Shown here in pieces: positions 1 through 13,100 of a DNA stretch of 64,000 bases (positions within the stretch are counted from its first letter, which is position 1; the number at the start of each line of letters is the position of its first letter). The position numbers and the translations under genes were made by a program. The DNA lies in contig CAWUHX010000029.1 of NCBI GenBank assembly GCA_963922205.1, positions 1,426,001 to 1,490,000 on the forward strand. The letters run 5' to 3'. The notes below the pieces were generated by a model, which did no database searches, was not told where the DNA came from, and saw nothing but the letters and a program-made list of their open reading frames with translations. Origin of the DNA: Romanomermis culicivorax (lineage: Eukaryota > Nematoda > Enoplea > Mermithida > Mermithidae).

Positions 1-1579
1 AAAAGTACAGACGCGTATTGAGCGCTATACGAAGCACGTGTCTCCCTAGCAGCACAGCCTACGCACTAAACCAGGCGGGGATCCTACAGCATAATTCAAA
101 AATCTTTAGAAACCAAAACAAAATTCATCATTTTCGTTTTGTCAAAAATCATATTAACTATATGATTATATGTCCATCGGGAATCTGTATGCACAAGTAC
201 AGCTTTCGACACAATTTCACGTATACAAATCGTAGTGTATGTATTTGACGACAACAGAGAAGTGTCTTCCGGTGAAGTTATTGTACATAACAAGCACAAA
301 ATTGTAATCATTATCATGTTTAATCCGATAAGGTATTAAATGAATATAATAAATCCTAATGAGAAATGCAAGACGAAGATTGTTCGAAACGCTCACCGGG
401 TAAATTACAACTTTTCGAGAAATATAACACAAATAAAGCTTGAGACAGTAAAACTAAACACATTTCGAGAAAAAGACGTAGAAAAAAAATTTGCAATAAA
501 ATTATGAATTCGATCTCTCGCAGTAATTTCTCACATTAGACAACAAACTTTTGAAATGTTTTGGTTATTGGACGAGCTCGGCCGATCAGTGATGTTGTAG
601 CTTTTTCCCGAGGTGAACTTTTGCGAATTGCTCGATCCACAAAATAATTGATCTTCCAAAAGGCATGATTGACTAGAACGGTTGTGCTCAATAGTTGCGA
701 AGACTTTGCTACTCCTGAATCAAAAATTCTTCGAAATCATACAAAAATGGAACACGAACCCAACAGAAAATATGAAATAAAACGCCAAAAAGGTAAAAGA
801 AAATAGAAACAAATCTGTAAATAAGCTACACGCCAAAACATTGTAGCTAAACAAATAAAATCAAAGCAATGAAGAGCAAGAACGAATAAAATCCAGTGTT
901 TTTTGTGTACAAAGATCGGCAGAAAAATTCTTGTAGGTGCGAAGAAAATTTTTGTAATCTATACGCTATAAAAATCGCGAATTTAGCGTTATTTCAGCAC
1001 AAAACTTCTTCCACAATAAATTTTTTTCGCACAGCAAAAAGTATACGGTATTGGAAAATGCAGCTTTTGTTCTTATAGATTCTTATACAGAAGGCTAGTC
1101 TGCACTAAGCATAAATAAATAGATTAAAGAAGAGAGCAAACGGACACAATAGGAAGAAATGAAAGGAACGAAAACAAAATTAGAATAGCTGAAAGAATAA
1201 AAGAGAAATGTAAAGAAACGATAAAAATAGAGGAAGCAAAAAAGGAGGTTAGAGAACAAAAATGTACAATCATGAAGACATAGTATTAAGTAAAACAGAA
1301 ACATTCAATCCTGCTCAGAAAAACTCAATTAAAGCAAGTGAGTGGAGGATAAAAACTTATGAAAAGAGGGTGATACAAACCAGCAATTATTCTGGAGAAC
1401 TAAAGAAAAAATATGCATAACAACAAAATTGAAGTTAGACACAAAAACATTAGAATTCGAAGCATAAATATTGTATTAGGTGATGTGAAGAACGGGGCCA
1501 AAGCGTCATATAAATGGGACATTCAACTCCAAAACACATTGCTGTTAAGTGATCAGGCCATTAATACGAGCTTAAGCTG
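1..1579. other. Intergenic AT-rich DNA, no gene seen
   Basis: This stretch is AT-rich and has only short, low-complexity open frames. The segment around 1,090-1,300 is purine-rich on the plus strand. I see no domain, splice pattern or repeat boundary that would support a gene. It lies downstream of the last exon of the NACHT/WD40 gene. Confidence 0.5.
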
Positions 1580-1914
1580 TAGTTTACCTGCTTTCCGAGC
1601 GTTTATCAGCGAACGATGTAACTACAGACTTTTCAATCGACGGCGTCGTCAACGATTGTTGTCGTTTTTCGTCGTCTAACATTGTCGTCGTCGATAGAGG
1701 GGTCAAAGGAAATTTGGACGACGACGACGTCGTCGACGAATAAGTGGGCGGAACTACCGACGACGTCGCGGTCGACGGTGGACACGCGGCGGTCGCTATT
1801 CCTTTCAAGGTGACTAACGGCGATACGCAGCGGTTAATCGACGCTGTAATATTTGTGCTGGCCACCGAGTTCATCGAAGCGCACCCTTCAAAAATCAAAA
1901 GTAAAGAAGCCTAA
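1580..1914. repeat. GAC/GTC trinucleotide-rich block, open on both strands
   Basis: GC-rich island with imperfect GAC and GTC runs (about 1,636-1,790), so it is locally self-complementary. The minus strand is open from 1,898 to 1,584 and encodes a Ser/Thr-rich peptide. The plus strand has a second coding-like frame ending at the TAA at 1,912-1,914, interrupted by a TAA at 1,741-1,743; its last third includes TNGDTQRLIDAVIFVLATEF, which does not look like simple repeat translation. It may be a decayed exon or gene fragment, or the open frames may be a by-product of trinucleotide composition. I do not recognise a family. Confidence 0.35.
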
Positions 1915-1989
1915 AAATTTGGGATCGACTTCAAGTCTGAATATAGAATTTTTTCTATTTTCATTGATAGAAACAAAAAAAAAACGATT

Positions 1990-2145
1990 GGGCGTTGATT
2001 CAGCCAGAATGTATCATCAGTCACCGCGTTGTTTAAGCTACTGAATCGATTCAACCGTCATTTTTTTCACATTGAGTACCGATTCAGCCACCGTGTTGTT
2101 TCAGCCAACTGTACCACCTCAGCCGCTGAGTCGGATCAGCCACTC
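1990..2145. repeat. Degenerate short tandem repeat around TCAGCCA
   Basis: The motif TCAGCCA/TCAGCCG recurs several times between about 2,005 and 2,140 with variable spacing, including GATTCAGCCA twice. It looks like a degenerate minisatellite. No gene is evident in the flanking DNA to 3,280. Confidence 0.4.
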
Positions 2146-3373
2146 AGATGGACATGTAACTGTATGTACATGTACGTAGTAAATTAGGATCATATAAATA
2201 AGTTAACATGAGAGAATAAAGAAAGTAGCTATCAAGAATTTATCAGGATAAGCGTTGAAAATCTCGAAAAAAGGGGCAACGGTATTAATGAAATCCGGTG
2301 AACATGTTTATTTTTCACTAAAAATCATGGGTTTCTGATTTCAAAAAGCGTAGAAAAGTATAAATGATCACATTTGAAAATGTAGATGGAACCGGGTTCC
2401 GGAGGATCAGCTTGACCATTAACACCCGCATTTCGACAGTTCATACATTAACTGGTGCAACATGGAAGTGCGTCCAATAACTATGAATTGAATATTTTCG
2501 AAAAGCCGTAATTAAGTCAATGTTGACTGACCTTGCTTCAGGCCCTGAGAATTTTATATTTTCATCACCTGAAATTTTGTAAAATTGTAACAACTCAAAG
2601 TGCTATAACTCTTTGAGAAACACTGTTGCATTATTTTGCTCTCAACTTCTCTTATCTCATCTTAAAAAAAGAAACTTTTTGAGCTAGCCTAGAAAAAACG
2701 ATTTACGCATATTTCTCTAATCACCATAAAAGATCACCAGAAAATAACTCGAGAAACCCAGCACAAAAAACTCTATCCACAAAAACACTGTGCTAAACGA
2801 AATGCACGATTCATTCACTGCAACTCTACGTCTTTTCATAAGGAGAATTTTCTGGTGCCCTCTCCACTAGTATAAAACTGCATGTTTCTCTCAATTTTAG
2901 TCGGTTCGGGAATTCATCCAAACCTGCTTCTGCCTTATTGCCTGCGATTCCAATAAATAAATTTAATAACCCTATTGTAGCTACAGCTCCATTACAAAAT
3001 CTATGTTTTTATGTGTTCCACAGATCGAAAAAAACTGGTGAAGCCGTTTAGAACCTACATTTTTGGTTGAAAATATCGATTCTGATTCTGAAATGACTGG
3101 TTGAAATCACATCCGATACCGATAAACCGTTGCTTCTCTAATAAATATATGCATTTATGACGGAAAGAGCCTAAAAATTGACATTTATGATCGTTTTTCG
3201 TTCAAAAATAACCAATTTTCACCAAGAGATGACATTTTCAAGTTTTTTCGACTAAAAAGATGAAGTTCGTTTGGTTAGCCCATTTCAGCCATATGACTGG
3301 TAAATCTTGTGTCACCATATGGCTGGCCATATGACCGACGATTTCTGGGCGTTTATGACACTTTCCCTATTAC

Positions 3374-3555
3374 CAAGTGCGGATTCAGAGGGGGCGGGGG
3401 GTGGGGCGGCCGCTTCCCAGAAAGATGTAGGACGTCGAGAAATGTCGAAAAACAACGTTTTTATCACAGAAGGCATGTTTTTTGAGGCAAAAAAACAATT
3501 TTTTAAAACCGTCCCCTCAACCGCCTCCCCATGAGAAAATTTCTGGATCCGCCAC
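3374..3555. mobile_element. Short MITE-like element with GC-rich core
   Basis: The left end AGTGCGGATTC and the right end GGATCCGCCACTG are imperfect inverted repeats, and the interior has a G-run/GGCCGC core like other small elements here. It follows directly on a copy of the CCATATGGCTGGCCATATG-containing dispersed repeat (about 3,285-3,373). I could not find a clean target duplication. Confidence 0.4.
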
Positions 3556-3879
3556 TGCACACGTACTAATACATATGAAAAAGTGACCTCCCTTTCACTT
3601 TTAGCGATCTCCAACTTACTGTTACTTACATCTTATATTCTGATCTGAAACAAAAAATTTGCATTTTGTTCTCTTAGGTCTGAAGCGGATAGATCCGGAT
3701 ACATAGTATATTGTCCAGGTTATGTTGGTCAGTCTATAGTTGTGAGCGCTTTTCGCACTGGTAACAGCGCACATCGACAGACTTTTCTGTTTCTGCCAAA
3801 AACATAATCATATTCAATATGGTCAATTTGGATAAATTGGAAAAGTTGAAAATAAAGAATATTTTGTCAATTTGAATAA

Positions 3880-4163
3880 TCAAAAAGCGAAACGAATACC
3901 TTCACTACCGGCACTCGTTAAACTGAGCGCTCTCGAAGATCGTCTACGGCGTTTTACACCGTTGTTATCGACAAACACTTCACTTAATGTCGGACAATTG
4001 TGCAGGCAAACGACTGCTAATCTGGGACCCTGCGACAATCGCAAAATAATCCGGCTGCCTTCCCTGCCGTTCAAAATTTCCAAAATCGGCAAGTGAGCGT
4101 TAAAACCTGCGATTTCTTGACCCGTTTCGGTTGTAGAAGCGTGCAACCACCCGTTGCTGTAGC
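3880..4163 (-). CDS. NACHT/WD40 gene exon 24 (last exon, stop)
   Basis: The acceptor CTTATTCAAG|GCTACA has a good pyrimidine tract and joins in phase to exon 23 ([17 protein letters not shown]). It encodes a last blade and a basic tail with KRRRRSSRA, ending at the TGA (plus-strand TCA at 3,880-3,882). The open frame extends upstream of the acceptor to 4,212, but that part is probably intron. Confidence 0.75.
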
Positions 4164-7100
4164 CTTGAATAAGGAAGAACTGTGATTTATGGTCCCAATT
4201 TTTGATATTCATTTATAAATGAGATCTCACTTCAGTCACGTCGTGACACACGAAAAGTCACTATCTTCACTGTAACACCCAAAAACATAAGCCAACCGAT
4301 AAGATTAGAGTATAAAATAGATCAGAAATTGCCTACAGTAGTAAAGCTGACGACTTTAGATGCTCGTAATGAAAAAACAGATTAGATAAGTCAACACTTA
4401 TTGGCTTTATTTTGATGATTTTTGATATATAAAAATTATTTTTTAAAAATCATTTAAAATTCTCAGATAATAACTGCACTATGAAATGCATTTACAGTTA
4501 TTTTAACAAGAAAAAAATCTTTTCGTTCGTCGTTCGAAAAAATTGCAGCATACAGACAAATTTTACTTGCTCAAGAAAGGAACAAAAACCTTTTGCGAGT
4601 ATGAGTGGAATTGAATAGCGGTTCTAGGATTTCTCAAAGTGGCGGATTTTTTTCCAAATTTATGTATAAAAATTATTGATTTTGCTTACTTTTATCAAAA
4701 AAGGATTAAAAGTTAGTTGTCTTGTATTCATTTAATTTGAGTCAGTTTTAAACTTTCAGAACTGAATTTCATGAGTTTCAGAAAAAATACTAAGAAGGTT
4801 GGCAAGACTAACTTTTTCGGCGCGGAGCGCCAAAAAATTTGATTTTGAGGCATCTGAAACGTCGAAAATGCATTTTTTCATCTTAGTCTTCTGCAACTAT
4901 CGATGAACTTGGATTCTTTAACTCAAGCAGCAAAGAATTCTGTCCTATGCTGACAACGTTTCAACCATTTTCCGAGCGCAAAAAGTTCATGTTCAAAAAT
5001 GTTTCAAGACAACAAAAAATTTTGCGAAAATAATCGAGAAAAATATTGATTTTCGTCAGTTACATCAAAAATCAATATAAGATCGAATATTTAGCCCCGG
5101 GTTGTTGATGTTTAAATCTGTAAGCATAAGCTACGACGACATTTTTTAACTACGGACTAGAAATAAGACCGAGTGTTACAAATCATTTGAAATTCGGTTG
5201 AAACGCCGGAAACCATTTTGAAACACATAGTAAATACGCAGGAATGTCATGTTATCAACAAAAAATAAGTATATATGCGTTTTTCTCACAAAAAGAGGCA
5301 AAATTCTTTCGTGATCAACAGGGGACGGCCGCCCCCCGCCCGCTACAACCGTCAGTAGTGGAATTCATGGACGACACGCACCTGACAATACTATCAGTCC
5401 GTCATTGAATAACGCAACGGAATTGACCTCAACTTTTGGGTGATAATTGACTGTAGACATCGTCGAACCTGTTTCAACGTCCCAACTATAAACTGATCCA
5501 TCAACCGACCCGGATACAGCAACTTGGTTGTCATCATTCATACCACATGAAATTACCGGAGTTTCGTGACCAACAAATACCTGTTAATAAGATTCTCAAA
5601 GATGATGACGATGGGTTATTTAAAAGGTCATTTTGGAATGATAACTTGTCTCTTGGTGATGAAGAATTATGAAAAAATGTTTCAATGCGAGCAAAAATAA
5701 GTCATTTTACACTAAAATGCCTATACTTTCAGTTTAGTACAGTATTCTGAATCCTATTTTTATATAGTTACACTGCTAGTTTGAGGTTGTGTTGCCCAAA
5801 GTCCGGCCCGGGCTAGGTTTGCGTCGGTCCGCGGCAAGACTACTCAAGACCGGTGCTTTCGATATGTAAGCAAGCTCAATTTATAATTTAATTATAGCTT
5901 AGAATCTTTGAATCAAAGGATCTGATTTCTGTCAAAGAAATTTACGGTATTAGGCTAGAGCTTTTTATCATGGTTTGAGCTCAGAATTCGCAAAATTAAG
6001 AAAGTGTCAGGTACTATAAGTCATACTTTTTTATACCATTTGGTTAAAGATGTGCGTAATACAGTTTCTTCTGCAAAGAATAAGTTTTTCACAGTTAGTA
6101 ATCACAGGTTTACCAACAACTATAATACTCGAACGTTTTCTAATTTTATCAATCAAGGAAGTATAGTAGCTGACATAAAATGAAAAGAAAAAACATTCAT
6201 CCTCGAAATTTTTCGAGGAATTATAAATAAAGCACGAGTTTATAAAAGCATGAATTCTTTCAGGGTTTTTTCGCACGTCTTTATCCGCGCCGTGCGGAAA
6301 TGACCTAAAATTTTTTCCGCACAAGAAAATTTTTTCCGTTCCAAGTTGAAATCATTTGAAAAATGCGTAAGGTAAGTGAAAATCGTAAATCCGATTGACA
6401 AATGAGATGAGGAACAGTAAATCGTAAAAATAATACGATTAACTTGGAGAATTTCTGAACACAGATGCTTATCAAATGTCGGAAAATTTCTAGGTATTAA
6501 ATAAACGTATGAAGAAATGTGGGAAAAATTAACAAATTGATATTCATGGCGAAAATTCCAATTCTCAATACAGATTCATGGATGCCATCAAGGATAACTG
6601 AAAAGTGAAACTAAACTTCTTTTTGGCGGCGATTCAGCTTAATTCTAATGAATATTATAAATTATTACCATAGCAGGCGCGAATTTTGAGACTTTGACCT
6701 TCTAAATTGCAAAAAATGCACCTTTTCGTCAATTCCAACAGGAGAAACGCCCAATAAATTCAGTTCTATGCGGAAAAAAACCATGACTGGATTATCTCTA
6801 TCGGTTCATCTGGTATTAATAGTCCAACAGAAATATAATTGGTTTCCAAATCGTTTTATGGTTGCTAAGGCCAAATTAGTGAGTATGCTACAAAATACAA
6901 CATACTTCCTGGTAATCCTGCGCGAAAGATTTAATGTTTGAAGCAAGATGGAAAAACTTAAACTTTCAAGTTAGAAGGTCACAATTTTATTTACAATACT
7001 ACAGGGATATTTTTAGAAGGCTAAAGAATTATATAAATGCTAAAATTTAAATTTCTCACATAATGGAAATGTCTCTTCTGCATTAAATCTTTGTTAAAAA

Positions 7101-10100
7101 CAATGCCATAGCTTGCATTGCAAGTCAGGGATATTTCATATTCACTTCTTTCAAAGAATGACGTTTGATGCAAAATTTCTAACAGAAAGAATACATGAAG
7201 CTGTGTAAAATTTGATAAAAAATGTTTATTAAGAGAAAGGAGGAAGGCAAACAAATTTCCTGAAATGTAACTGTAGAGAACAAAGAAATATCTTCGAACA
7301 GTTACTGGTAAAACCATTTTTGGATGCGACAAACTGCCTGGAAAATTGATGTGTGGTTGAGAGACGTAAGGTTAGGCGAGAAACAATAATAACAGGTGTC
7401 TAAAGATCGTAAAAAATAAACTCATTTAGCCATTATTTTTTAGTCATACCAAAACTTGGATTACTTGTTTAAAATGTGATTAAATTCCCTAACTTTTCCA
7501 GTTTTAATAGGTTCACCGGAAATTCTACAATGAACAAAAAAAAATTTTGACCGAAAAAAATCTATGGAAACTGTCAAACTTCCATAGATTTTGGATACCT
7601 GAGTCAAGTATCCCGTCGAAACTTCCCATAATTTTATGGAATTATCCTTCGAGCCGGTCAACACGAATTTCCCATTTGATGACATCTTCAAACACGTTAT
7701 AGCGTCTTTGTGACCAAATTTAGCCCTGACGTAAGCTGCTGTATCATCCGAGCCGATATTCCACATTTTCAATCTAAAATTTTCAAAAAGTCTACTTGAT
7801 GAGCATTTCATGCACCACACAATTTTTCAAAAGCAATCAAAAAAATGACGATGTACACATTAGAATTCCATCTCTGAAAAATAGGTATACGTTCAACATA
7901 AATCTGCCAAAAATGTATTAAGTAAATTTTCGAAAAATATAAGAATTTTTTAATTTTGTGAATTAATGCTTTTTTTTGTCAAAACGCGTTTTTTGCACAG
8001 AAAAGTTGAAATGGCACAATATATTTAGGCGGTTGTGCCAAACGGAGCAGATTTTTGGCTATTTAACGATCAATTTCCAGCTTTTACGACTTTCTGCACT
8101 CAAAAATCTCAAAATTTCAGAACGGATTGAATTTAAGAATTTCCATATGAATGTTTGCGGCAAACTTCGTTACCAGTTTATTTTAAAAATTTTTTTATTT
8201 CAAAATTGGGATAAGATTGCAATTTTTCGAAACGTCGAACGACAATTATAGTCCATTTTAGAATGAGACTCAGAACGTAGGTTTTTTTCGCATTAAAAGC
8301 CAGAAATGCACGCGGACATCCTTTTTTCTCAAGCCATACCTAAAAATGTCGGCGTATGTAGGCTATTTTTCTCCACCTGAGGATACTTTTGCGGCTCAAG
8401 TCTCGTTTAGATACAAATGAAATTTAGCCAGTCCAGCTTAAGATTGATTATAGTTTCAACTAGCACAAATTTTTCGGATGATTATGGGACTTTGGGAATT
8501 TTTTGAACGAATCCAATTTCTATATTTAATCATAAAGTACAGTACAATTTTATATCTAAATTGGAAGAAATCTGTTCTGAAAAAACATAAATAAACAAAA
8601 AAGTCCTGCTGGGAAGTGCAATTTTGGAAATCCTCTGGATACCGAAGAATAATTCGAAAATTTTCACTCTTTGCTACTGTACGAAGTTGTAACGATGAGG
8701 TCTCGATCGTTTGCCAATTGTAATAAATCGCCACCGACATTTATTTCTTCTGCGTCTTTGCAATCGTCGTCGCTATCGACAGGGAAGGGGCGCCAAATTT
8801 TTACGATGCCCGTTGAATCGTGAGATAGTACGCGAGGTTTGTTTTGAAAAAATTGTATATTACGAATCATGGCGGTGTGATGCTAAATAAGAAAGTTAAA
8901 AAAGTCAAATATGAGACATATGTTGAAACGTTTTAAATTTATCTACACAATTTCTTTCTCTTTCTTTTGACTAAGGGCTTCAGGCATGAGTTCCAAATGT
9001 TCACGTGTTATAGTGCATTCGATAGCCCGTAGGCAAGGGTGTAGCTATGACTTTTTTGGAGAGGGAGAACATTTGTTAAATTTTTTTATTTTGACTGATC
9101 AGCTCACCATGATGCATTTTTGAAGTTTCAATTGAATAACAAAGAAATGATGGGTAAATTTGGCATTTCTAACCTTTAAAGCCCACCAAAATGCTATTCT
9201 TGATGCATTCAAAAGGTTATCGGCAGGTCAATCTTGAGCTGTAAAAGATCTGTGGAAATATGACCGGTGCACAGCGAGGTAAAAATTTGAAGTATGGACC
9301 TACGATTCAAAATAATGCTTCACTTTCATCTCGATACAGTTCGATGAGTCCATAAAAGATTATTTTATCCTGCATAGAAGTAGTGTAATTCTGCTTCATG
9401 AACACGTGCTAGAAAAATGCGGTATTTCTTGAAGAATATTTAAGACTTCCTGAAAGTAACTTCCGAGCCGTTTTGTAACAAATAAAGAAACCAACATACA
9501 TTATCGACGAGCCGCGACAAAAAGTTTGGACTCTTGACCCTCTGAAAAGCAGCAAAATTTACCTTCTGCATCTTGATGCGCTTTAGCCCGTCACGATCGT
9601 TTCCCCGCTCGTAGTTACGCCCTTACCCATGGGCATCCGCGTAATGTTACACTAATCTTTTCTAGGACACATTTACACTAGAATTTTCATAAATATGGCC
9701 TACAGCGGCATTTTCGACTACGCCCCATTTCAACAACGGGTAAATAACATTCCCAGACATGCATTAGGCAGATAATTGCGAGGACTCAATGATATACATA
9801 GGAAGAAGCGTTCATCTCTAACCCAAAAGAATCCACACATCAAAAATGCTGCCAGATTAGATTAACTTCCTAAGAGAAACTTTTCTTATGTCACCGAGCT
9901 TTTCCACTGTACATATCTGTATTTTCTGGTATGAATAAACTTTCGATTGTTTAGTATATCTGTGCAAATTTCAGTGTAAAGAAGGTCTATGGGAAAAATG
10001 GTCACTGTAACATTACCTGCGGGCTATCGAATGCACTAAAAACACCGCATGATCTCAGAATTTTCAATTGAAGACACTCCCTCGAGAGAATAAAAAAGAA

Positions 10101-13100
10101 AGAACTTTTTCTAACAAAAAGTAGACATATTTGAACTGAACTTCGCAAATTTTTTTGAAGGACTATATATGATGGGGAAGCGTTAAGCAACCTCTATCAA
10201 TCACTACATGAATCCACTGACATTTTATTATTTTACTCGAATGCTTTTTTTCAATCGACCGCCCAAAATCGACCATATGCAAATGAGGCCGTCGATCGAT
10301 CCAGAAAAGATAAGATCGTTGCCGTAATCGAAAGACAGGCATGTAACTTTGACTTTGAATTCGTAACTGACGGCCCACAAGTAACGGCATGATTCTAGAT
10401 CCCACAAAAAAACCGAACCAGTAGAGTTTCCTGCAAGCAAAACACGTTCAAAAATACAAATGATATGCCAACTTGCACAGCTTAGAGACAACTAACCAGA
10501 AAACTGAATTTAACGAAGCAGCCTAATACCTCGTAGAAAGTAAATTATGCAGGGTGTCAAGCAGTTTCCCAAAATAAAATTCCCTGATTTTTCCAGGTCA
10601 ATTTCCCAGGTTTTTTCACAGTGAAAACTAACAGTAATTCCTACATAAGATTGTAAAACACATATGTACCGGAGACAATAGACATGTATAAAGCACAATC
10701 GTAACAAAATTATACTAAGTTAACATTTTCACTTTTTTTACAGTTGTTGTGAAGGAAAATCTACTATCGTTTGTTATTTGTTACATGACCTATTTACACA
10801 TTTACAAACGGCAGCCAGTAGCTCATTTGTACATAGCAAGAATAGATATAAATTAAGTAACCTGTGTTCCTCTATGGTCTAAGTTTTTTATTTTCAACAG
10901 CTTTAGGGTGCGCTTTATTTGATTGATCATGATGCTTCAAACCACCATTTTTTTCCTCCAAGTTTTTCTCCACATGAGAACCGAACCCACAATTTTTTCC
11001 TTATTTTCTAAAAATTTTCCACATTTCTAAAAACGTTTATGTGGCATGCATTCTGATGTTTTTGTAGTCAGTAACCTATAAAAATGAAGAAAAAATTGAG
11101 AAAATTCTAGTCGGGTCAGTCAAATTGAGCTGACAAATAATGTATTGGCGTTCTACAAGAGCAGAAAGCATTTAAACGATAGAGTTCTCATGAATTTATC
11201 CGCTATTAACATTTCTGTAGTTCCGATTAGAACTATCTAATGTTATTCATTTCTAAGTCTGGCGCAGAGTGCCGGTGAAATTTTCGGATTTTCACTTCCT
11301 AAAACGCTGTAAAATGAAGCTTCACAATATTAAGAAATAAATTAGAATCGAACTGATTGAGTGTCATTTGTTCCTTCGAGTTTTAATATGCTCAAAAACG
11401 CTAGAAAATGAATTTCTGCAACAAATATTCCTGAATAGAAGTTCTAAAATTATATTTTAGAATGATGTGTTCAATTTTCATCGTCTATAAATCAAAAATT
11501 TTAAGTTGCGAACGTTTAAAAAATTCCAAGCCCCAGGAGAAAAATTTGAGAGAATTGACGAAAAATCTCAATTTTCGGCGAAATACTGACTGTTAACGAT
11601 TACAAAATGACATAACTTGATTGAAAGAAACGGTTGAACATTGATTAGTAAGTGGAAGTACATGTGCTAAAGGATGCGCCTAATGGAAAATAATGATTAT
11701 TTTGTACGGAAAACTGAGATTTTCACCTTCTAAAGTCCACCAAAATGCACCTTTTCGGTTTTGAAGTACAGTATAAAAATATGTCACAAAAAATACAAAA
11801 AGCAACTACATTCCAAAAATCCTAGGCAAAACTCCTTGACTTTTCCAGGTTCGCTTGACACCCTGATTATGAGAAAAGAAGTGACAATAGTGAATAGAAA
11901 AGGGAAGACGAGCAAAACGATAGAAAAAAATTGATAAAAACCACAACAAAAATTAACGGAAAGTCAAAATTTCTTTCTACATAGCTGCGCATTACACTTA
12001 CCAACTGCCAGATACTTGCAGTCTTTCGACATTGTGCAAACTGTGATCGTAGGGCTATTTTCCGATTTCCATGAATCGATGGGTCGATCTATATTCCAAA
12101 CTTGTATACTGTCACCGCCAGTTGACAGAAGAAATCTGTTTCCGTTGGTAATCTGGAAATAAGTAATACAACAGATCCAGATGATCATTTACAAAGATTA
12201 GTGATCGACAGCAACATAGCAGAAGCTTTCCGACCAGTGTTTTTTTAGCGGCACACCCATTAGCAGTGTCGCTAATGGCAGTTTTACTTCATTAGCACAA
12301 AAAAATTTCATTTGCGCACAGTAGATTATTTCTTTTTATAATAGTGATCAAGTTACTAGTGATTGTATTAAGCATTATTGGGAAATGTGTTATTGTAAAC
12401 TTATTTTTAGACAACCTATATTCACAGGGGCGTAACCACGCAAAAAAAATTTTCCGGCGCCGAGCGCCGGGAAAATTTTCAGGTTTTTACATTCTAAAAG
12501 GCTGGAAAATGAATCTTCATAACAATGAAAATAAATCGGAACGAAACTAATGCATCGTAATACCTTTCTAACGCATCGTAATACCGTAATACATTTTCGG
12601 ATTTTTGTGTTCCAAAATGCTGGAAAATGTATGTTCCCAATAATTATTCCTGGATAGAAGCTCTAATACAGTCTTGTAATGATGTATTTATCGTCTTTCA
12701 ATCGCAGATTGGGAAGATTCACGTTTCAAAACGTTGGAAAACTCGAAACGAAGCGAGAGAATAAAATTCTGAGAAGTGATGAAAAATCTCAATTATCAGC
12801 AAATCATTGACTCTTGACCAAATTAGTAAAAAAGAGATGAAGTCATTCAATTGATAGAAACCGATGAAGGTTATCAATAGCGCGGCCCATGTTTTATTAG
12901 CGCCGCGCTAAAAAAAACAGTGGTCTGCGTGCATGTGTTGAAGCGATGACGAACATCTGCACATTACCCGGGGTTTGTGTGTTGGAAAATCGGGTTATTT
13001 TGGTAAAAAAGGTTGTAGCATTATTTTGAAACCTGAAAGCTTCAAGAAACTTCAGTAACTCCGAGTAAACTTGGATTTTTATTGGCAAGAAATGATATCT

